From: Candidatus Methanomethylophilus alvi Mx1201
Lineage (GTDB): Archaea > Thermoplasmatota > Thermoplasmata > Methanomassiliicoccales > Methanomethylophilaceae
NCBI RefSeq assembly: GCF_000300255.2
Contig: NC_020913.1
Coordinates: 310,001 to 374,000 of the forward strand
DNA length: 64,000 nt
Direction of reading: 5' to 3'
Shown piece by piece: positions 9,701 through 18,515 of the stretch (position 1 is the first letter of the stretch; each line of letters opens with the position of its first letter). The notes below the pieces were generated by a model. The model searched no databases. It had not been told where the DNA came from and saw only the letters and a list, made by a program, of their open reading frames with translations. The translations under genes and the position numbers were made by a program.

Positions 9701-10228
9701 GATGCCCAAGGCCTGACGGACCACGTCGCATATGAGGACGCTCATGGCCTGTCCCGTACCTCCGGAAGCGCGGATGGGTCCGGCGAATACGAGGTCGGCG
9801 AAGTCGGTACCGTCCGAATTATGTCCTATCTTGGTGGTCGCTATGCCCTCCAGGGGCGCGACGAGGATACCCTCGGTGATGATGGCCAGACCGAGCCTTA
9901 CGGCGCGGTCCAGGGTCTTATCCTTGCTTTCGTTGTTCTCTATGCCTTTCCTGGCATATTCCTCGGCCACCTTGATGGCGACGATCTCGCGGTTCCCGAA
10001 CTCCGCCGTCTTCTGGCGGATCAGTTCCGCGACACCCTCCACATGGTAGTCGGAAAGGAGCTTCTCGACACGGGATGCGAGGTCCTCCGCACGGGGGATC
10101 TCCACTTCCAGAGTGGGGTCCTTCCCCTCGGCGCGGGCCTTGGCGGCGATCTGGTAGATCTCCTCCGCCCCGTCTTCGAGCTTTTTGAAATAAGCCTTCA
10201 TCTCGTCGCTTGTTGCGACCTCTCCCAT
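6791..10228 (-). CDS. polC: DNA polymerase II (PolD) large catalytic subunit DP2
   Basis: DP2 is the polymerase subunit of the archaeal D-family replicative polymerase; it works with the exonuclease subunit DP1, which is not in this window. The 1145 residues show the conserved N-terminal part (FAGPIRASGGTGQAMSVL), the RVGGFRLRYGRARTSG core, a zinc motif CPVCGKETCLCWC, and the catalytic segment NCDGDEDC whose acidic residues bind the two metal ions. A second zinc-binding motif (CVKCGNKYR..CKCG) lies near the C terminus. No intein interrupts the gene. It starts one base downstream of the Nog1-like gene, so the two form an operon. Confidence 0.96.
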   Translation of the reverse strand: MGEVATSDEMKAYFKKLEDGAEEIYQIAAKARAEGKDPTLEVEIPRAEDLASRVEKLLSDYHVEGVAELIRQKTAEFGNREIVAIKVAEEYARKGIENNESKDKTLDRAVRLGLAIITEGILVAPLEGIATTKIGHNSDGTDFADLVFAGPIRASGGTGQAMSVLICDVVRQALGIGKYIPTEGEIARFDEEIPLYKQCQHLQFTPTSEEIRTIVSECPVMVDGEGTEQTEISGFRDLPRIETNRVRGGACLVVAEGMCLKASKLKKHVDKLGIKGWEFIGKYLDMHKAVDTDDKNKKKVVEPAYKYLKDMVAGRPIFGHPCRVGGFRLRYGRARTSGLASLAYNPASMYAMDEFMAIGTQLKIERPGKACVVTPVDTIEGPTVLLKNGDLVYCGTKEEYLKVKAAVAEVVDNGEILIPYGEFCENNHVLVPSGYPLEWHREEILAKNDDVLPDDWKDPTYARSKEMSAQLGVALHPKFNLYWSDVEVERLSRLRDFIAEEGCVSEGSICVPLDRSPVPQDETKDTSVKKILEDLGALHKVRGSRVIIDPLYTEPMIDCLGLSYDGKTVSKRGEFGGEDPLSAVSAAAGYKVMARAMTRVGTRMGRPEKAKERAGSPLVQALFALGEVVDGKDNPVRDTTSAIKSLSDPNLHKDKPASALHVEMGARRCPVCGKETCLCWCRECDAHTIPYDKAKPADGGSATVTVDIVKEYRDALKALGENEGKESLRCEDKLTSHTKTPELLEKGILRRKHDISIFRDGTIRYDMTDIPLTHFKPREIGLDIEKAHELGYTHDWNGNPLTDPDQIVELKCQDVIPAKDCGDYMARVAGFIDDELEKIYHLPRFYDAKDRHDLIGKLVFGLAPHTSGCILCRIIGYSSVRGCYGHPFYHASKRRNCDGDEDCIILALDALLNFSRIFLPDRRGGLMDCPLVLTTRLDPNEIDKEAHNVDCLRAYPLDLYYAAMDMKDPKEIEKKMDLVGGRIGTPYQYEGLGFTHDTYDISEGPKESAYTTLGSMTDKMTAQLELGMKCRAVDARDVAMKVINKHFMPDMIGNLRSFATQGVRCVKCGNKYRRVPLKGVCKCGNKLNLTVHEASVRKYLEVSKKVCEKYDLDDYTKQRIQIIETSMNSLFNNDKVRKCKLTDFM

Positions 10229-10229
10229 C

Positions 10230-11237
10230 TCACTCTACCTCTTCCAGCGGCGTCTCCAACGCCCTCTGTCTGAGTACGGTCCTGAGTCTTTCCACGAGCT
10301 GGGTCTTCAGCTCCTCCATCCCTTCCCCGGTGACGGAGGATATGCGCATGACCTCCTTGTCGGTACGCATGACGTCGCACTTGCTCTCTATGACGACGAT
10401 CGGCACCCCTTCGAAATTAGCCCTGATATTCTCCAGGAGTTTCGTCTGCTTCCCCATGTCGTATCCGCATGTCTCCGAGGGGTCGAGGATGAAGATCATG
10501 ATATCCGTGAGGTATCTCAGTGCAAGGACCGCCTGTTTCTCGATGTCGTTCCTGTCTTCGAAATCGCGGTCCAGGAGTCCGGGCGTATCGACGATCTGGA
10601 ACATCCTCCAGTCGTCCTTGATGTGCCCGATGGTGATCCCCTTCGTGGTGAACGGATAGGGGGCTATCTCGGGGGCGGCGGTACTGATGTAGGTCACAAG
10701 GCTGCTCTTCCCGACGTTCGGGAATCCTGCGACCACCGCAGTGGGGACCTTCGGGTCGATGGTTGGAAGGTCCCTGAACTTGTTCTTGGCATCCTGCAGG
10801 AAAAGCAGGTCCTTCGAGATCTGGTTGACGTATGATCCGAGGCGTCCGTAGAATCCCTTCTTTATGGATTCGATGATCGCAGGGTCCTTGGTCCGTCTGA
10901 CCTCCCTGAGAGACTGGTTCTTCAGGAGTTCGGTCCTTCCGGCCGCCCAGTTCAGGGCACCCAGCGCCTTCTTGTAACGGTCGATCCCGATTACGAGGTC
11001 CACGAGCTGGGGGAAGAAATCGTCCTGCTTCTCCATCCTCGGGAACTTCTGGATGTAGCCGACGAGAGTCGTCTCGACTATGTCGCCCGAAGCCGTGATC
11101 CTGGCGAGCGTCGTCTTCTTCTTGGTGTCCAAGGAGTCGCTGCCTTTCTTGCTGATCTTGGAGGCCCTGCGGAATGCCTTGTCCATCAATTCCTCCGATG
11201 AGAGGACCGTCGGTATAGTTGTGTTCATTCCGGCCAT
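10230..11237 (-). CDS. Nog1-like GTPase
   Basis: An OBG/HflX-superfamily GTPase of the archaeal Nog1 type, likely acting in assembly of the large ribosomal subunit. An N-terminal helical domain of about 155 residues precedes the G domain. Visible motifs are G1 GFPNVGKSS, the TTKG switch, G3 DTPGLLDRD, G4 as SKCD in place of the usual NKxD, and SSVTGEG. The start ATG at 11237 lies about 25 bases downstream of a TATA-like element (TTTAATTA on the minus strand), suggesting a leaderless transcript. An alternative ATG is three codons further in. The stop is one base before polC. Confidence 0.88.
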   Translation of the reverse strand: MAGMNTTIPTVLSSEELMDKAFRRASKISKKGSDSLDTKKKTTLARITASGDIVETTLVGYIQKFPRMEKQDDFFPQLVDLVIGIDRYKKALGALNWAAGRTELLKNQSLREVRRTKDPAIIESIKKGFYGRLGSYVNQISKDLLFLQDAKNKFRDLPTIDPKVPTAVVAGFPNVGKSSLVTYISTAAPEIAPYPFTTKGITIGHIKDDWRMFQIVDTPGLLDRDFEDRNDIEKQAVLALRYLTDIMIFILDPSETCGYDMGKQTKLLENIRANFEGVPIVVIESKCDVMRTDKEVMRISSVTGEGMEELKTQLVERLRTVLRQRALETPLEEVE

Positions 11238-11321
11238 GCTTTCCGCATTGTAATCGCGTAATTAAAGGGATGGGTGCCGGGCCTGCGGGGGAGGGGATCC
11301 CATGTACTTCCCCCGGTCCTC

Positions 11322-14300
11322 TCAGCTCGGACCGACGGATACCCTCATGAGCCAAAGGTCGGAGTCCATGGTTTCGTCGGCACCGAGTCCGGACGGGATG
11401 AGGCCGTTCGGGCATCCGCGTATGACGACCCCTGCGCGCATGTTCCATGTACCGTCCCCCTCGTCTCCGAGGACGGATCTCACCGCGGAGACGTTGCATG
11501 CGACATCCAGTCCGACGGTCACATCCCTGACGATGGTGGACGACGGCAGGAACTTGGGAGGGGCAGTCCCCGTGTAAGCCGTCACCCCGAGATAGATGTC
11601 GTCGCAGGCGGCCGTCCCGAGGTCGACCCCGTAAGGGTCCTCGATATCCAGGAGCATGGATTCCGCCCTGCCGACGAGATATTTCAGCGCATCCTCCGCC
11701 ATTTCCTTCCCCGCCTTCACGTAGACCTCGAATCCGGTGCATCCTGTCCCGGTGATGTCCTGTATCTCCACACTGACGAATACGGACGCCTCCACCAGGC
11801 AGGAGGAGAGTCTGTCTATCCCGTCGTCGAGAGCATATTGCATTATGCGGGTGAACAGGTCGGACAGGCCTCCGACGTCCGTAACATGCTTCAGTTCCCC
11901 CATGGCCCTCTTGGCGGCATTCTTCATGATGTCGGCCACGTCCTTCATGAAGATGCCGTCCTTTCCGAACGTCCCGCTCGTATTGCCGGTTCCTTTGCTG
12001 CCCTCGTACATGCCCCATTCGGTGGAGCAGTCTGCCGCCCTCTGGTATGTCTTGGAGTCGTTGTCCCTGTCGGAGAATCTGCTGATCTCGTCCACGATCT
12101 TTTTGTCCCTGTCCATCAGGATCAGGCGTTCGTTGCTGTTGTTCAGGAATATCCCCTCGAATTCTGCGACGTATCTTCCTCCGGGAGGCAGTTCCGCACT
12201 CTCTATGAGGTATGCCCTCCCTCTCCCGGTCGTCAGCATCCATCCGGAGAGGTCCACGGTGGCCGCGGTGTTGTTGATGATCTCCACCCACTCGTTGTCC
12301 ACATCGTCCCCTTCGGGATTGCTCTCGATCTCGTTGATGAGTACCCCCGTCTCGAAGGGGGCAGAGTACTTTATGTCCAGGCCCACATCCAAAGCGATCT
12401 TGGTACCGGCTATGGGGGAGGGTATGTTGGACAGGACGGTCCCGATGCCCGGTATGTCCGACAGCCTGATGTCGATCTCGCGGTATTGGACAAGTTCCGG
12501 CATCACGAGGTCCACAGCCGTCCCCCTGAACGTGCCGGACAGGGTGAACAGATGCTTGGTCTGGGTCATCGTGGGGTCCACCGTCCCGGAGACCTTCCAC
12601 CCGTCCCCCTCCACGGCTATTCCTCCCGTGACCACGGTCTTGGGGGTTTTCTCGCGGAGCTTGATGTCGAGATATGCATAGACGTCGTCCCCTCCGACGT
12701 TTCCGGACATCTCGACCTTCAGGAGGTTCTTGGTGGATTTGGACAGGGAGGCGCAGTCCGTCGTGAATTTCAAAACGAACCCCATGTACGAGAATCCGAT
12801 CGTCTGGGTCTTCAGGGTCATGTCCACTATGGCGCTCAACCCGTCGGCCACCTCGTAGAGTTTCTCTCCGAGGACTTCGTTCACCCTCTCCTTTATGCAG
12901 GATACGAGGGTCTCCAGAGGGGCGATTATCTTCTCGTACAGTTCCTCGACATAGCTGGCGGCGTATCTGGAGATCTCCGTCATCACGTTCCAGAGGGCCT
13001 CCGCCGTCTTGCCGGCCAGGCACAGTGCCTTCCTGAGGGGTTCCAGAAGCGGTTCCGCGGCCTTCAGGAGCTGTCTCCACAGGTCGTGGAGGATGTCCGC
13101 CGAAGCCTCGTAGTCGACCCCTGCCAGGCCCCATCCCGATACTGCGGCTATGTCCAGGTCCATGGACACATACGAGGTCCCGGTGACCACCGAATCCGAT
13201 ATACCCAGCAGTTCCGACAGGGCCCCGCAGCTCGTCACGGTGTACTCCACCCTGTCATCCAGATGTACGGGGAATACGGTGCAGTAGTTGGCCCCCGAGG
13301 CATCTTCCAGGCCGTTCTGGTGTGTGCAATCGGCCGTCTTCGGTCTGCCGACGGATGCATCCGGGTCCGAGACGACCGATATCTTCAGCCTCTCCGTCGA
13401 GACGCCGTCCCCGGTCAGGACGAAGTCGCTTCTGTCGGGAAGGTCGGTAAATCCCTCCGCGGCGTTGATCCCGATGTTCTCGGAGAACATGGAACATATC
13501 TGTGCCAGATGTCCGGATACGTCGAAGGCCCCGTCGGCCTTCAGCATCCCTCCCCTGAGGATTCCGATACACCCTTTCTCGATGATGCTGCTCTTCTTCG
13601 ACTGTACGCTTTTCAGTGCCTCCATTTTATCCATCAGGGCGTCCACGGCCGCGACGTATTCGTCGAAGCGGTCCTTGTTCCATTGGATGTCGAAGGCCTC
13701 CTCGCACATCCTCTCCGCATAGTCCAACGCGTCGTCACGGTTCTCGGCATAATTCTCGCAGTGGCCGAGTACCGCTTGGAACACCGTGTCCCTGTTCTTC
13801 TCCCTGAACTCCCCGTAATCCGTATGGAATATGGTCTCCCTGTCCCTGTATACGGCGTCGTATATGGCGGCGTAGAACTGGTCCGGATACGAGTGCCAGC
13901 CCACGGTGTCCGCCATGGAGGATGCGAATGCGTCGGACGCTCCGTCCATGGCCTGCGTCACCGCATCGTACAGGACCTCCGAGAACCTGCGGGAGTCGTC
14001 CAAGTCCACGACGACAGTCCCGGTGAACTTCCTCTCCGCCGCCTGGGCTATCGATTCGTTCACGACGGAATACAGCCATTCGCGGATCGCGTTGCTGTCG
14101 TCACGGTAGTACGACTTGAAGTTCTGGACCGTATCCGATCCCATGAGGTCGTGCTCCGGACAGTCCAGATATACGGTGAGCGGGGGTGCGTCCGTCCCGT
14201 CCATCGGCGGTATCGTCATCGATATGTACCGTCCCACGCCCAGGTCCGTGTCCCCGACTATCTCTTCGATGTACGGTTCCGCAGAGAACGAGTTCCTACC

Positions 14301-15305
14301 CGTTATGAACGACGTGAAAGAGTCCCAGGCGTTCCTAAGGGTGTCGTCCACGTAGTCGCATAGGCGCAGGACCTTGTTGCCCAGGAAGTAGTCGAACCAC
14401 TTCCCGACGATCCCGTCCGCCACCGCGGCCAGGGCCTGGGCGTAGACCGCGCTCACGTTGACCTGCATCCTTCCTTCCGCATCGCCGACTATCGCTTTGG
14501 CCAGATCGGCCCTGCCGGTCATCAGTCCGCCGTCGGCGTCCCTGAATACGATGGATTCCACCGCACGGAGGGCCCGGGAATACGCACCCCTGACGTCGTC
14601 CTCTGTGATGACCGAGTCCGTTCCGTAGTCGCCGTAGTATGCGAATGCACCGTAACCGTTCATTATGCGGTATTGGGCGAGGGCCGTGAGCTGGTACGAC
14701 ACCATCTGGGACAGTACGGATCCCCCGTCTTCCAGGATGTTCTCGAACATGGTGCCGGCCTCGGACGACAGCGGCAGGGCCCCGCTCCCGTCCGATACGA
14801 CATACAAGGTCCTGTGGGATGTCCCGGATTCGGATTCGAACACCGCCTCCACGGTGCCTTGGGCCTTGATGAACGCCGGGACGTAACCGTCGGCGGCATA
14901 GTATCCGGAAGACATCCTGAGGTCCTGCACCTCCAGCCCTATCTCGTAGGACTGCATGGTCACCCTCACCCCCGAATCCTCGGCAGGGAACATCGTATCC
15001 ATCCACGAGGACATCCTCTTCTCGAACACCTCCGAGCGCTGGGTCATGTCTCCGAGGGACACGTCGGTGCTTACGCAGAACACGTTCTCCCCCATTCCGC
15101 GTTCTATGAACCCGGTGATCCCGGAGATCGCCTCGGATACGCGGTCCATCTCCGACTCTGCGTTGTCCGTGCGTCTCCCCGCATCGTCCACACCCGCCGC
15201 CACCGCGCAGTATGCCGAGGCCCCTATCAGGATGGCCACTGCTATCAGTGCGAAAGGCAGGCTCCCTTCTCTCCCGCTCCTTATCTTCCCAGGACGTTGA
15301 ACCAT
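11322..15305 (-). CDS. Very large membrane-anchored extracellular protein with lamin-tail domain
   Basis: A 1327-residue protein with one hydrophobic segment near the N terminus (LPFALIAVAILIGASAYC, about residues 17-34), and then a long hydrophilic region that should lie outside the cell. Around residues 985-1100 there is a lamin-tail-like domain: INEIESNPEGDDVDNEWVE, then DLSGWML, LPPGGRYV and RLILMDRDKKIVDE, the order seen in secreted archaeal and bacterial LTD proteins. The middle has helical segments that may form coiled coils. I chose ATG 15305 because a TATA-like TTTTTTAT lies about 22 bases upstream; ATG 15350 would extend the protein by 15 residues. The remainder is unlike any family I can name. 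An envelope or surface role is inferred from topology only. Confidence 0.7.
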   Translation of the reverse strand: MVQRPGKIRSGREGSLPFALIAVAILIGASAYCAVAAGVDDAGRRTDNAESEMDRVSEAISGITGFIERGMGENVFCVSTDVSLGDMTQRSEVFEKRMSSWMDTMFPAEDSGVRVTMQSYEIGLEVQDLRMSSGYYAADGYVPAFIKAQGTVEAVFESESGTSHRTLYVVSDGSGALPLSSEAGTMFENILEDGGSVLSQMVSYQLTALAQYRIMNGYGAFAYYGDYGTDSVITEDDVRGAYSRALRAVESIVFRDADGGLMTGRADLAKAIVGDAEGRMQVNVSAVYAQALAAVADGIVGKWFDYFLGNKVLRLCDYVDDTLRNAWDSFTSFITGRNSFSAEPYIEEIVGDTDLGVGRYISMTIPPMDGTDAPPLTVYLDCPEHDLMGSDTVQNFKSYYRDDSNAIREWLYSVVNESIAQAAERKFTGTVVVDLDDSRRFSEVLYDAVTQAMDGASDAFASSMADTVGWHSYPDQFYAAIYDAVYRDRETIFHTDYGEFREKNRDTVFQAVLGHCENYAENRDDALDYAERMCEEAFDIQWNKDRFDEYVAAVDALMDKMEALKSVQSKKSSIIEKGCIGILRGGMLKADGAFDVSGHLAQICSMFSENIGINAAEGFTDLPDRSDFVLTGDGVSTERLKISVVSDPDASVGRPKTADCTHQNGLEDASGANYCTVFPVHLDDRVEYTVTSCGALSELLGISDSVVTGTSYVSMDLDIAAVSGWGLAGVDYEASADILHDLWRQLLKAAEPLLEPLRKALCLAGKTAEALWNVMTEISRYAASYVEELYEKIIAPLETLVSCIKERVNEVLGEKLYEVADGLSAIVDMTLKTQTIGFSYMGFVLKFTTDCASLSKSTKNLLKVEMSGNVGGDDVYAYLDIKLREKTPKTVVTGGIAVEGDGWKVSGTVDPTMTQTKHLFTLSGTFRGTAVDLVMPELVQYREIDIRLSDIPGIGTVLSNIPSPIAGTKIALDVGLDIKYSAPFETGVLINEIESNPEGDDVDNEWVEIINNTAATVDLSGWMLTTGRGRAYLIESAELPPGGRYVAEFEGIFLNNSNERLILMDRDKKIVDEISRFSDRDNDSKTYQRAADCSTEWGMYEGSKGTGNTSGTFGKDGIFMKDVADIMKNAAKRAMGELKHVTDVGGLSDLFTRIMQYALDDGIDRLSSCLVEASVFVSVEIQDITGTGCTGFEVYVKAGKEMAEDALKYLVGRAESMLLDIEDPYGVDLGTAACDDIYLGVTAYTGTAPPKFLPSSTIVRDVTVGLDVACNVSAVRSVLGDEGDGTWNMRAGVVIRGCPNGLIPSGLGADETMDSDLWLMRVSVGPS

Positions 15306-15436
15306 GCCGACGATCTCGCCGGGAACGGATAAAAAACCCAGATACTGCATGTAGTGCTTACTGTCGTATTACAACACGGAAGACCCATCCAATCTAACCC
15401 AACAGTATTTTAATACAAAGATAAATTCCAGCCCTT
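15306..15436. promoter_or_regulatory. Divergent promoter region, LTD protein and lipid operon
   Basis: On the minus strand a TTTTTTAT box (about 15323-15330) precedes ATG 15305. On the plus strand TTTAATAC (15408-15415) lies 26 bases before ATG 15437 with no ribosome binding site, so the radical SAM gene is probably transcribed without a leader. Confidence 0.55.
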
Positions 15437-17071
15437 ATGTGCGCAACAGTTAAGCCCTACTCGGCGGCCACAGGTCTTCCCAAGAAGACCAAGTCGATCT
15501 GTCCCGAGTGCGGCAAGATCCTGGAAGCCACCATCTTCGAGAAGGATGGGAAAGTCTTCATGGAGAAGGAGTGCCCCGAGCACGGAAAGTTCTGCGATGT
15601 ATATTGGTCCGATGCTGCCAAATATCTCGAGGCGGAGAAGTACGCCAAGGACGGGACCGGACTGAAGAACTCCATGGACGAGAACCTGAAGGACGGAGAG
15701 AACGTCAACGTCGTCATCGACGGCGAGAAGGTGGAGATGCTCTCCCCTACCGCATTGGCGAACATCGACCTCACCAACAGGTGCAACATGAACTGTCCCA
15801 TCTGTTTCGCCAATGCGAACGATGCGGGATACGTCTACGAGCCGGATTTCGATACCGTCTGCAAGATGCTCGACGCCCTCCGTGGCGAGCAGCCCATCAA
15901 GTGTACTGCAGTCCAGTTCTCCGGCGGTGAGCCCACCGTCTACCCCAGACTCGTCGACGTCATCAAGGCGGCAAAGGAGAGGAAGTTCGCACAGGTGCAG
16001 ATAGCCACCAACGGGATCGTGTTCGCATCCCATTACGACAAGCTCAAGGAGTGCGCCCAGGCCGGTCTCAACACCGTATACCTGCAGTTCGACGGCATGG
16101 ACGACGACATCTACATGCGTTCCCGCGGAAGGAAGATGATGGATGTCAAGAAAGGCGTCATCGCCAACCTGAAGAAGCTCAAGCAGGAGACCGGACACTG
16201 CCCGTCCGTCGTCCTCGTCGTCACCACCGTCCGCGGCCTCAACGACAATCAGATCGGCGACATCCTGAGGTTCGCCATCCAGAACAGGGACGTCGTCAGA
16301 GGGGTCAACTTCCAGCCCGTCGCCTTCACCGGAAGGGTCACCCACGAGGAGGTCAGCGAAGGCAGGATCACCCTTACCGACGTCGCCAAGGCCGTCAACG
16401 AGCAGACCGGATGGACCGGCATGCAGGACTGGTACCCCGTGCCCGTCGTATCCGGGATATCCAACTACGCGTCCATCATCCTCGGCACGAACAAGATCAC
16501 CTTCCCGACCCACCCCCACTGCGGTCTCGCCACGTATCTGTTCATCGACGAGAACGAGAACGTGTTCCCGATGCCCGAGTTCATCAAGGTCGAACAGTTC
16601 GTCAAGGGACTCGACGAGATCGCCATGAAGGCGGAGCATGCGACCTTCAAGAAGCTCACCGCCCTCAAGGTCAGGAAGCTCCTCATGAACTGCCTTATCG
16701 AAGAGAAGATGCCCGGAGGGATGACCAAGAACGACCTCATCGAGACTCTCATCTCCATCATGAGCAAGAAGTCCAAATCCACCCTTGCGAAGTTCTCCTG
16801 GGGAATGATGTACGTCGGGGCCATGCACTTCCAGGATTCCTTCAACTACGACATCGAGAGGGTCAGGCGCTGTTCCATCCACTACGTCACCCCCGACTGC
16901 AAGATCATTCCGTTCTGTGCCTACAACAGCGGTATCGAGATGCGTGTAGAGACCGAGAAGAAGTTCTCCGTCCCGCTCGCCGAGTGGAAGGAGAAGCACA
17001 AGGAGGAGGCCAAACAGCTCGAGGCCGCCCTCATCGTCCCCAAGGACGCGGATGAAGAGAACAAGGAGTGA
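15437..17071 (+). CDS. tes: Radical SAM protein of the tetraether lipid synthase (Tes/GDGT-MAS) type
   Basis: The SAM-cluster motif CNMNCPICFANA has its cysteines at 116, 120 and 123 (CX3CX2C), preceded by a cysteine-rich N-terminal region (CPECG at 22-26, CPEHG at 46-50). The CPICFANA form, about 540 residues, and the N-terminal cysteine domain are what I know from the MJ0619/MA_1486 group, shown to couple two phytanyl chains to make tetraether lipids. Downstream are SGGEPTVYP and further C-terminal cysteines that could bind extra clusters. The next two genes, a ferredoxin and a geranylgeranyl reductase, are also lipid-related, which supports the call. Function is by family resemblance and context. 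Confidence 0.82.
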   Translation: MCATVKPYSAATGLPKKTKSICPECGKILEATIFEKDGKVFMEKECPEHGKFCDVYWSDAAKYLEAEKYAKDGTGLKNSMDENLKDGENVNVVIDGEKVEMLSPTALANIDLTNRCNMNCPICFANANDAGYVYEPDFDTVCKMLDALRGEQPIKCTAVQFSGGEPTVYPRLVDVIKAAKERKFAQVQIATNGIVFASHYDKLKECAQAGLNTVYLQFDGMDDDIYMRSRGRKMMDVKKGVIANLKKLKQETGHCPSVVLVVTTVRGLNDNQIGDILRFAIQNRDVVRGVNFQPVAFTGRVTHEEVSEGRITLTDVAKAVNEQTGWTGMQDWYPVPVVSGISNYASIILGTNKITFPTHPHCGLATYLFIDENENVFPMPEFIKVEQFVKGLDEIAMKAEHATFKKLTALKVRKLLMNCLIEEKMPGGMTKNDLIETLISIMSKKSKSTLAKFSWGMMYVGAMHFQDSFNYDIERVRRCSIHYVTPDCKIIPFCAYNSGIEMRVETEKKFSVPLAEWKEKHKEEAKQLEAALIVPKDADEENKE

Positions 17072-17077
17072 ACCCCT

Positions 17078-17251
17078 ATGATAGTCAACACCAACAAATG
17101 CCTGCACTGCGGCGGTTGCGTCGGATGCTGCCCGAAGAATGCGATCTTCCTGTGCGACACCATCCTGACATTCAACGATGATTGCAACAGGTGCGGCAGA
17201 TGCGTAAGGCTCTGCCCCGTCGGCGCCATATCCATGGAGGGAAAGCAATGA
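17078..17251 (+). CDS. Small 2[4Fe-4S] ferredoxin
   Basis: A 57-residue protein made almost only of two ferredoxin motifs: CLHCGGCVGCCP (Cys8, 11, 14 and 18, with an extra Cys17) and CNRCGRCVRLCP. It begins six bases after the radical SAM gene and its stop overlaps the start of the geranylgeranyl reductase gene (ATGA). The likely role is electron donor to the reductase, the radical SAM enzyme, or both. Confidence 0.9.
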   Translation: MIVNTNKCLHCGGCVGCCPKNAIFLCDTILTFNDDCNRCGRCVRLCPVGAISMEGKQ

Positions 17252-18444
17252 ACACCCTGAAATGCGAGGTCCTCGTCGTCGGAGCCGGTCCCGCCGGAGG
17301 CATGGCGGCGAAGAGCTGTGCCGAGAAGGGTATCGACACCATCCTCATCGAGAAGAAGCCCGAGATCGGAGCGCCTCTCAGGTGCGCCGAGGGTGTCTCC
17401 AAGAAGATGTTCAAGGAGATCGGTGTGGAGCCTAAGCCCGAGTGGATCCGTGCCGATATGAAAGGTGCGGTCATCAGGTCCCCCGACGGGACCTCGTTCC
17501 AGCTGGACGAGTCCAAGGCCGGGGCCGAGGTCGGTTACGTCCTCGAGAGGCATCTGTTCGACAAAGGTATCAGCAAGCTCGCCGCCGAGGCGGGGGCCAA
17601 GCTCTACCTGCGCACCTGGATGACCGGCCCCATAAAGGAGGACGGCAAGATCGTGGGAGCGCACTGCATGTCCATGGGCGAGCCTCTGGACATCTATTGC
17701 GACTGCATAGTCGGAGCCGATGGTATCGAGTCCCAGGTCGGCCGCTGGTGCGGTATCGACACGAACCTCAAGCTCAACGACATCGAGCCCTGCATCCAGT
17801 ACAGGATGGCGGGCTGCGAATGCTCCATGGATTTCTGCGAGTTCATCCTCGGCAGGTCCGTCGCTCCCGGAGGATACCTTTGGATATTCCCCAAGGGAGA
17901 CGGTGTCGCCAACGTAGGTATCGGTATCGCCGGTACCTTCGCCAAGGACGGCGTCCGCCCGAAGCAGTTCCTCGACAAGTTCATCGCCGAGGACCCCAGG
18001 TTCAAGCATGCGCAGATCCTCGAGATCGATGCAGGCTTCGATTCCACCTGCCCCGGTCTGGAGGGCGGCTATTCCACCGACAACGTCCTGTTGGTCGGAG
18101 ACTCCGCAAGGCTTATCGACCCGCTCACCGGCGGCGGTATCGGCCATGCATGCGTCTCTGGTATGTATGCGGGAGAGGTACTCGCCGAGTGCAAGAAGAA
18201 GGGAGATTACTCCGCAGCCGCACTCAAGGCGTACGACAAGAAGATCCGCAACCGCATGGAGGACGGACTCTACCGCGACTGGATGGCCAAAGAGAAGCTC
18301 TGCGAGCTTGATGACGAGACCATCAACGAGCTCGTGAAGATCATGTCCACCGCGGATATAGAGCACGTCAACGTGCAGAACCTTCTCATCGTCATCAAAG
18401 AGAAGTTCCCGGAGCTCGTCAAGGACTTCGAGGACCTCATCTGA
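17248..18444 (+). CDS. Geranylgeranyl reductase family FAD-dependent oxidoreductase
   Basis: It likely saturates the double bonds of the geranylgeranyl chains of archaeal ether lipids. The FAD-binding GAGPAGG is at residues 12-18, followed by IEKKPEIGAPLRCAEG. In the C-terminal half is VGDSARLIDPLTGGGIGHA, the second FAD motif of this family. Length 398 is normal. The start ATG 17248 overlaps the ferredoxin stop; the ferredoxin is a plausible direct electron donor, as archaeal members are known to use ferredoxin. A hairpin terminator follows 13 bases after the stop. Confidence 0.9.
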   Translation: MNTLKCEVLVVGAGPAGGMAAKSCAEKGIDTILIEKKPEIGAPLRCAEGVSKKMFKEIGVEPKPEWIRADMKGAVIRSPDGTSFQLDESKAGAEVGYVLERHLFDKGISKLAAEAGAKLYLRTWMTGPIKEDGKIVGAHCMSMGEPLDIYCDCIVGADGIESQVGRWCGIDTNLKLNDIEPCIQYRMAGCECSMDFCEFILGRSVAPGGYLWIFPKGDGVANVGIGIAGTFAKDGVRPKQFLDKFIAEDPRFKHAQILEIDAGFDSTCPGLEGGYSTDNVLLVGDSARLIDPLTGGGIGHACVSGMYAGEVLAECKKKGDYSAAALKAYDKKIRNRMEDGLYRDWMAKEKLCELDDETINELVKIMSTADIEHVNVQNLLIVIKEKFPELVKDFEDLI

Positions 18445-18457
18445 GAAAAACATTTCA

Positions 18458-18478
18458 GGGGCCTTCGGCCCCCTTTTA
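18458..18478 (+). terminator. Hairpin terminator after the lipid operon
   Basis: GGGGCC (18458-18463) and GGCCCC (18467-18472) with loop TTC, followed by TTTTATTTTA. It separates two convergent transcription units. Confidence 0.75.
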
Positions 18479-18515
18479 TTTTAAGATCCCAAAGGAATAA
18501 AAAAGACCCAGATGT

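Noticed and set aside
8801..10273. 490-codon plus-strand frame opposite polC
   Set aside because: Shadow of the PolD gene caused by codon bias; no motif or start signal.
10417..13134. Long minus-strand frame of about 900 codons spanning two genes
   Set aside because: It overlaps both the Nog1-like and LTD genes in another frame, is Arg/Gly/Pro-rich without any motif, and has no promoter.
11274..14363. Long open frame on the plus strand (over 1000 codons) opposite the LTD protein
   Set aside because: It is antisense to a gene with a clear signal sequence, domain and promoter. Its composition (Gly, Arg, Val, His-rich with no motif) is typical of the complement of this codon usage.
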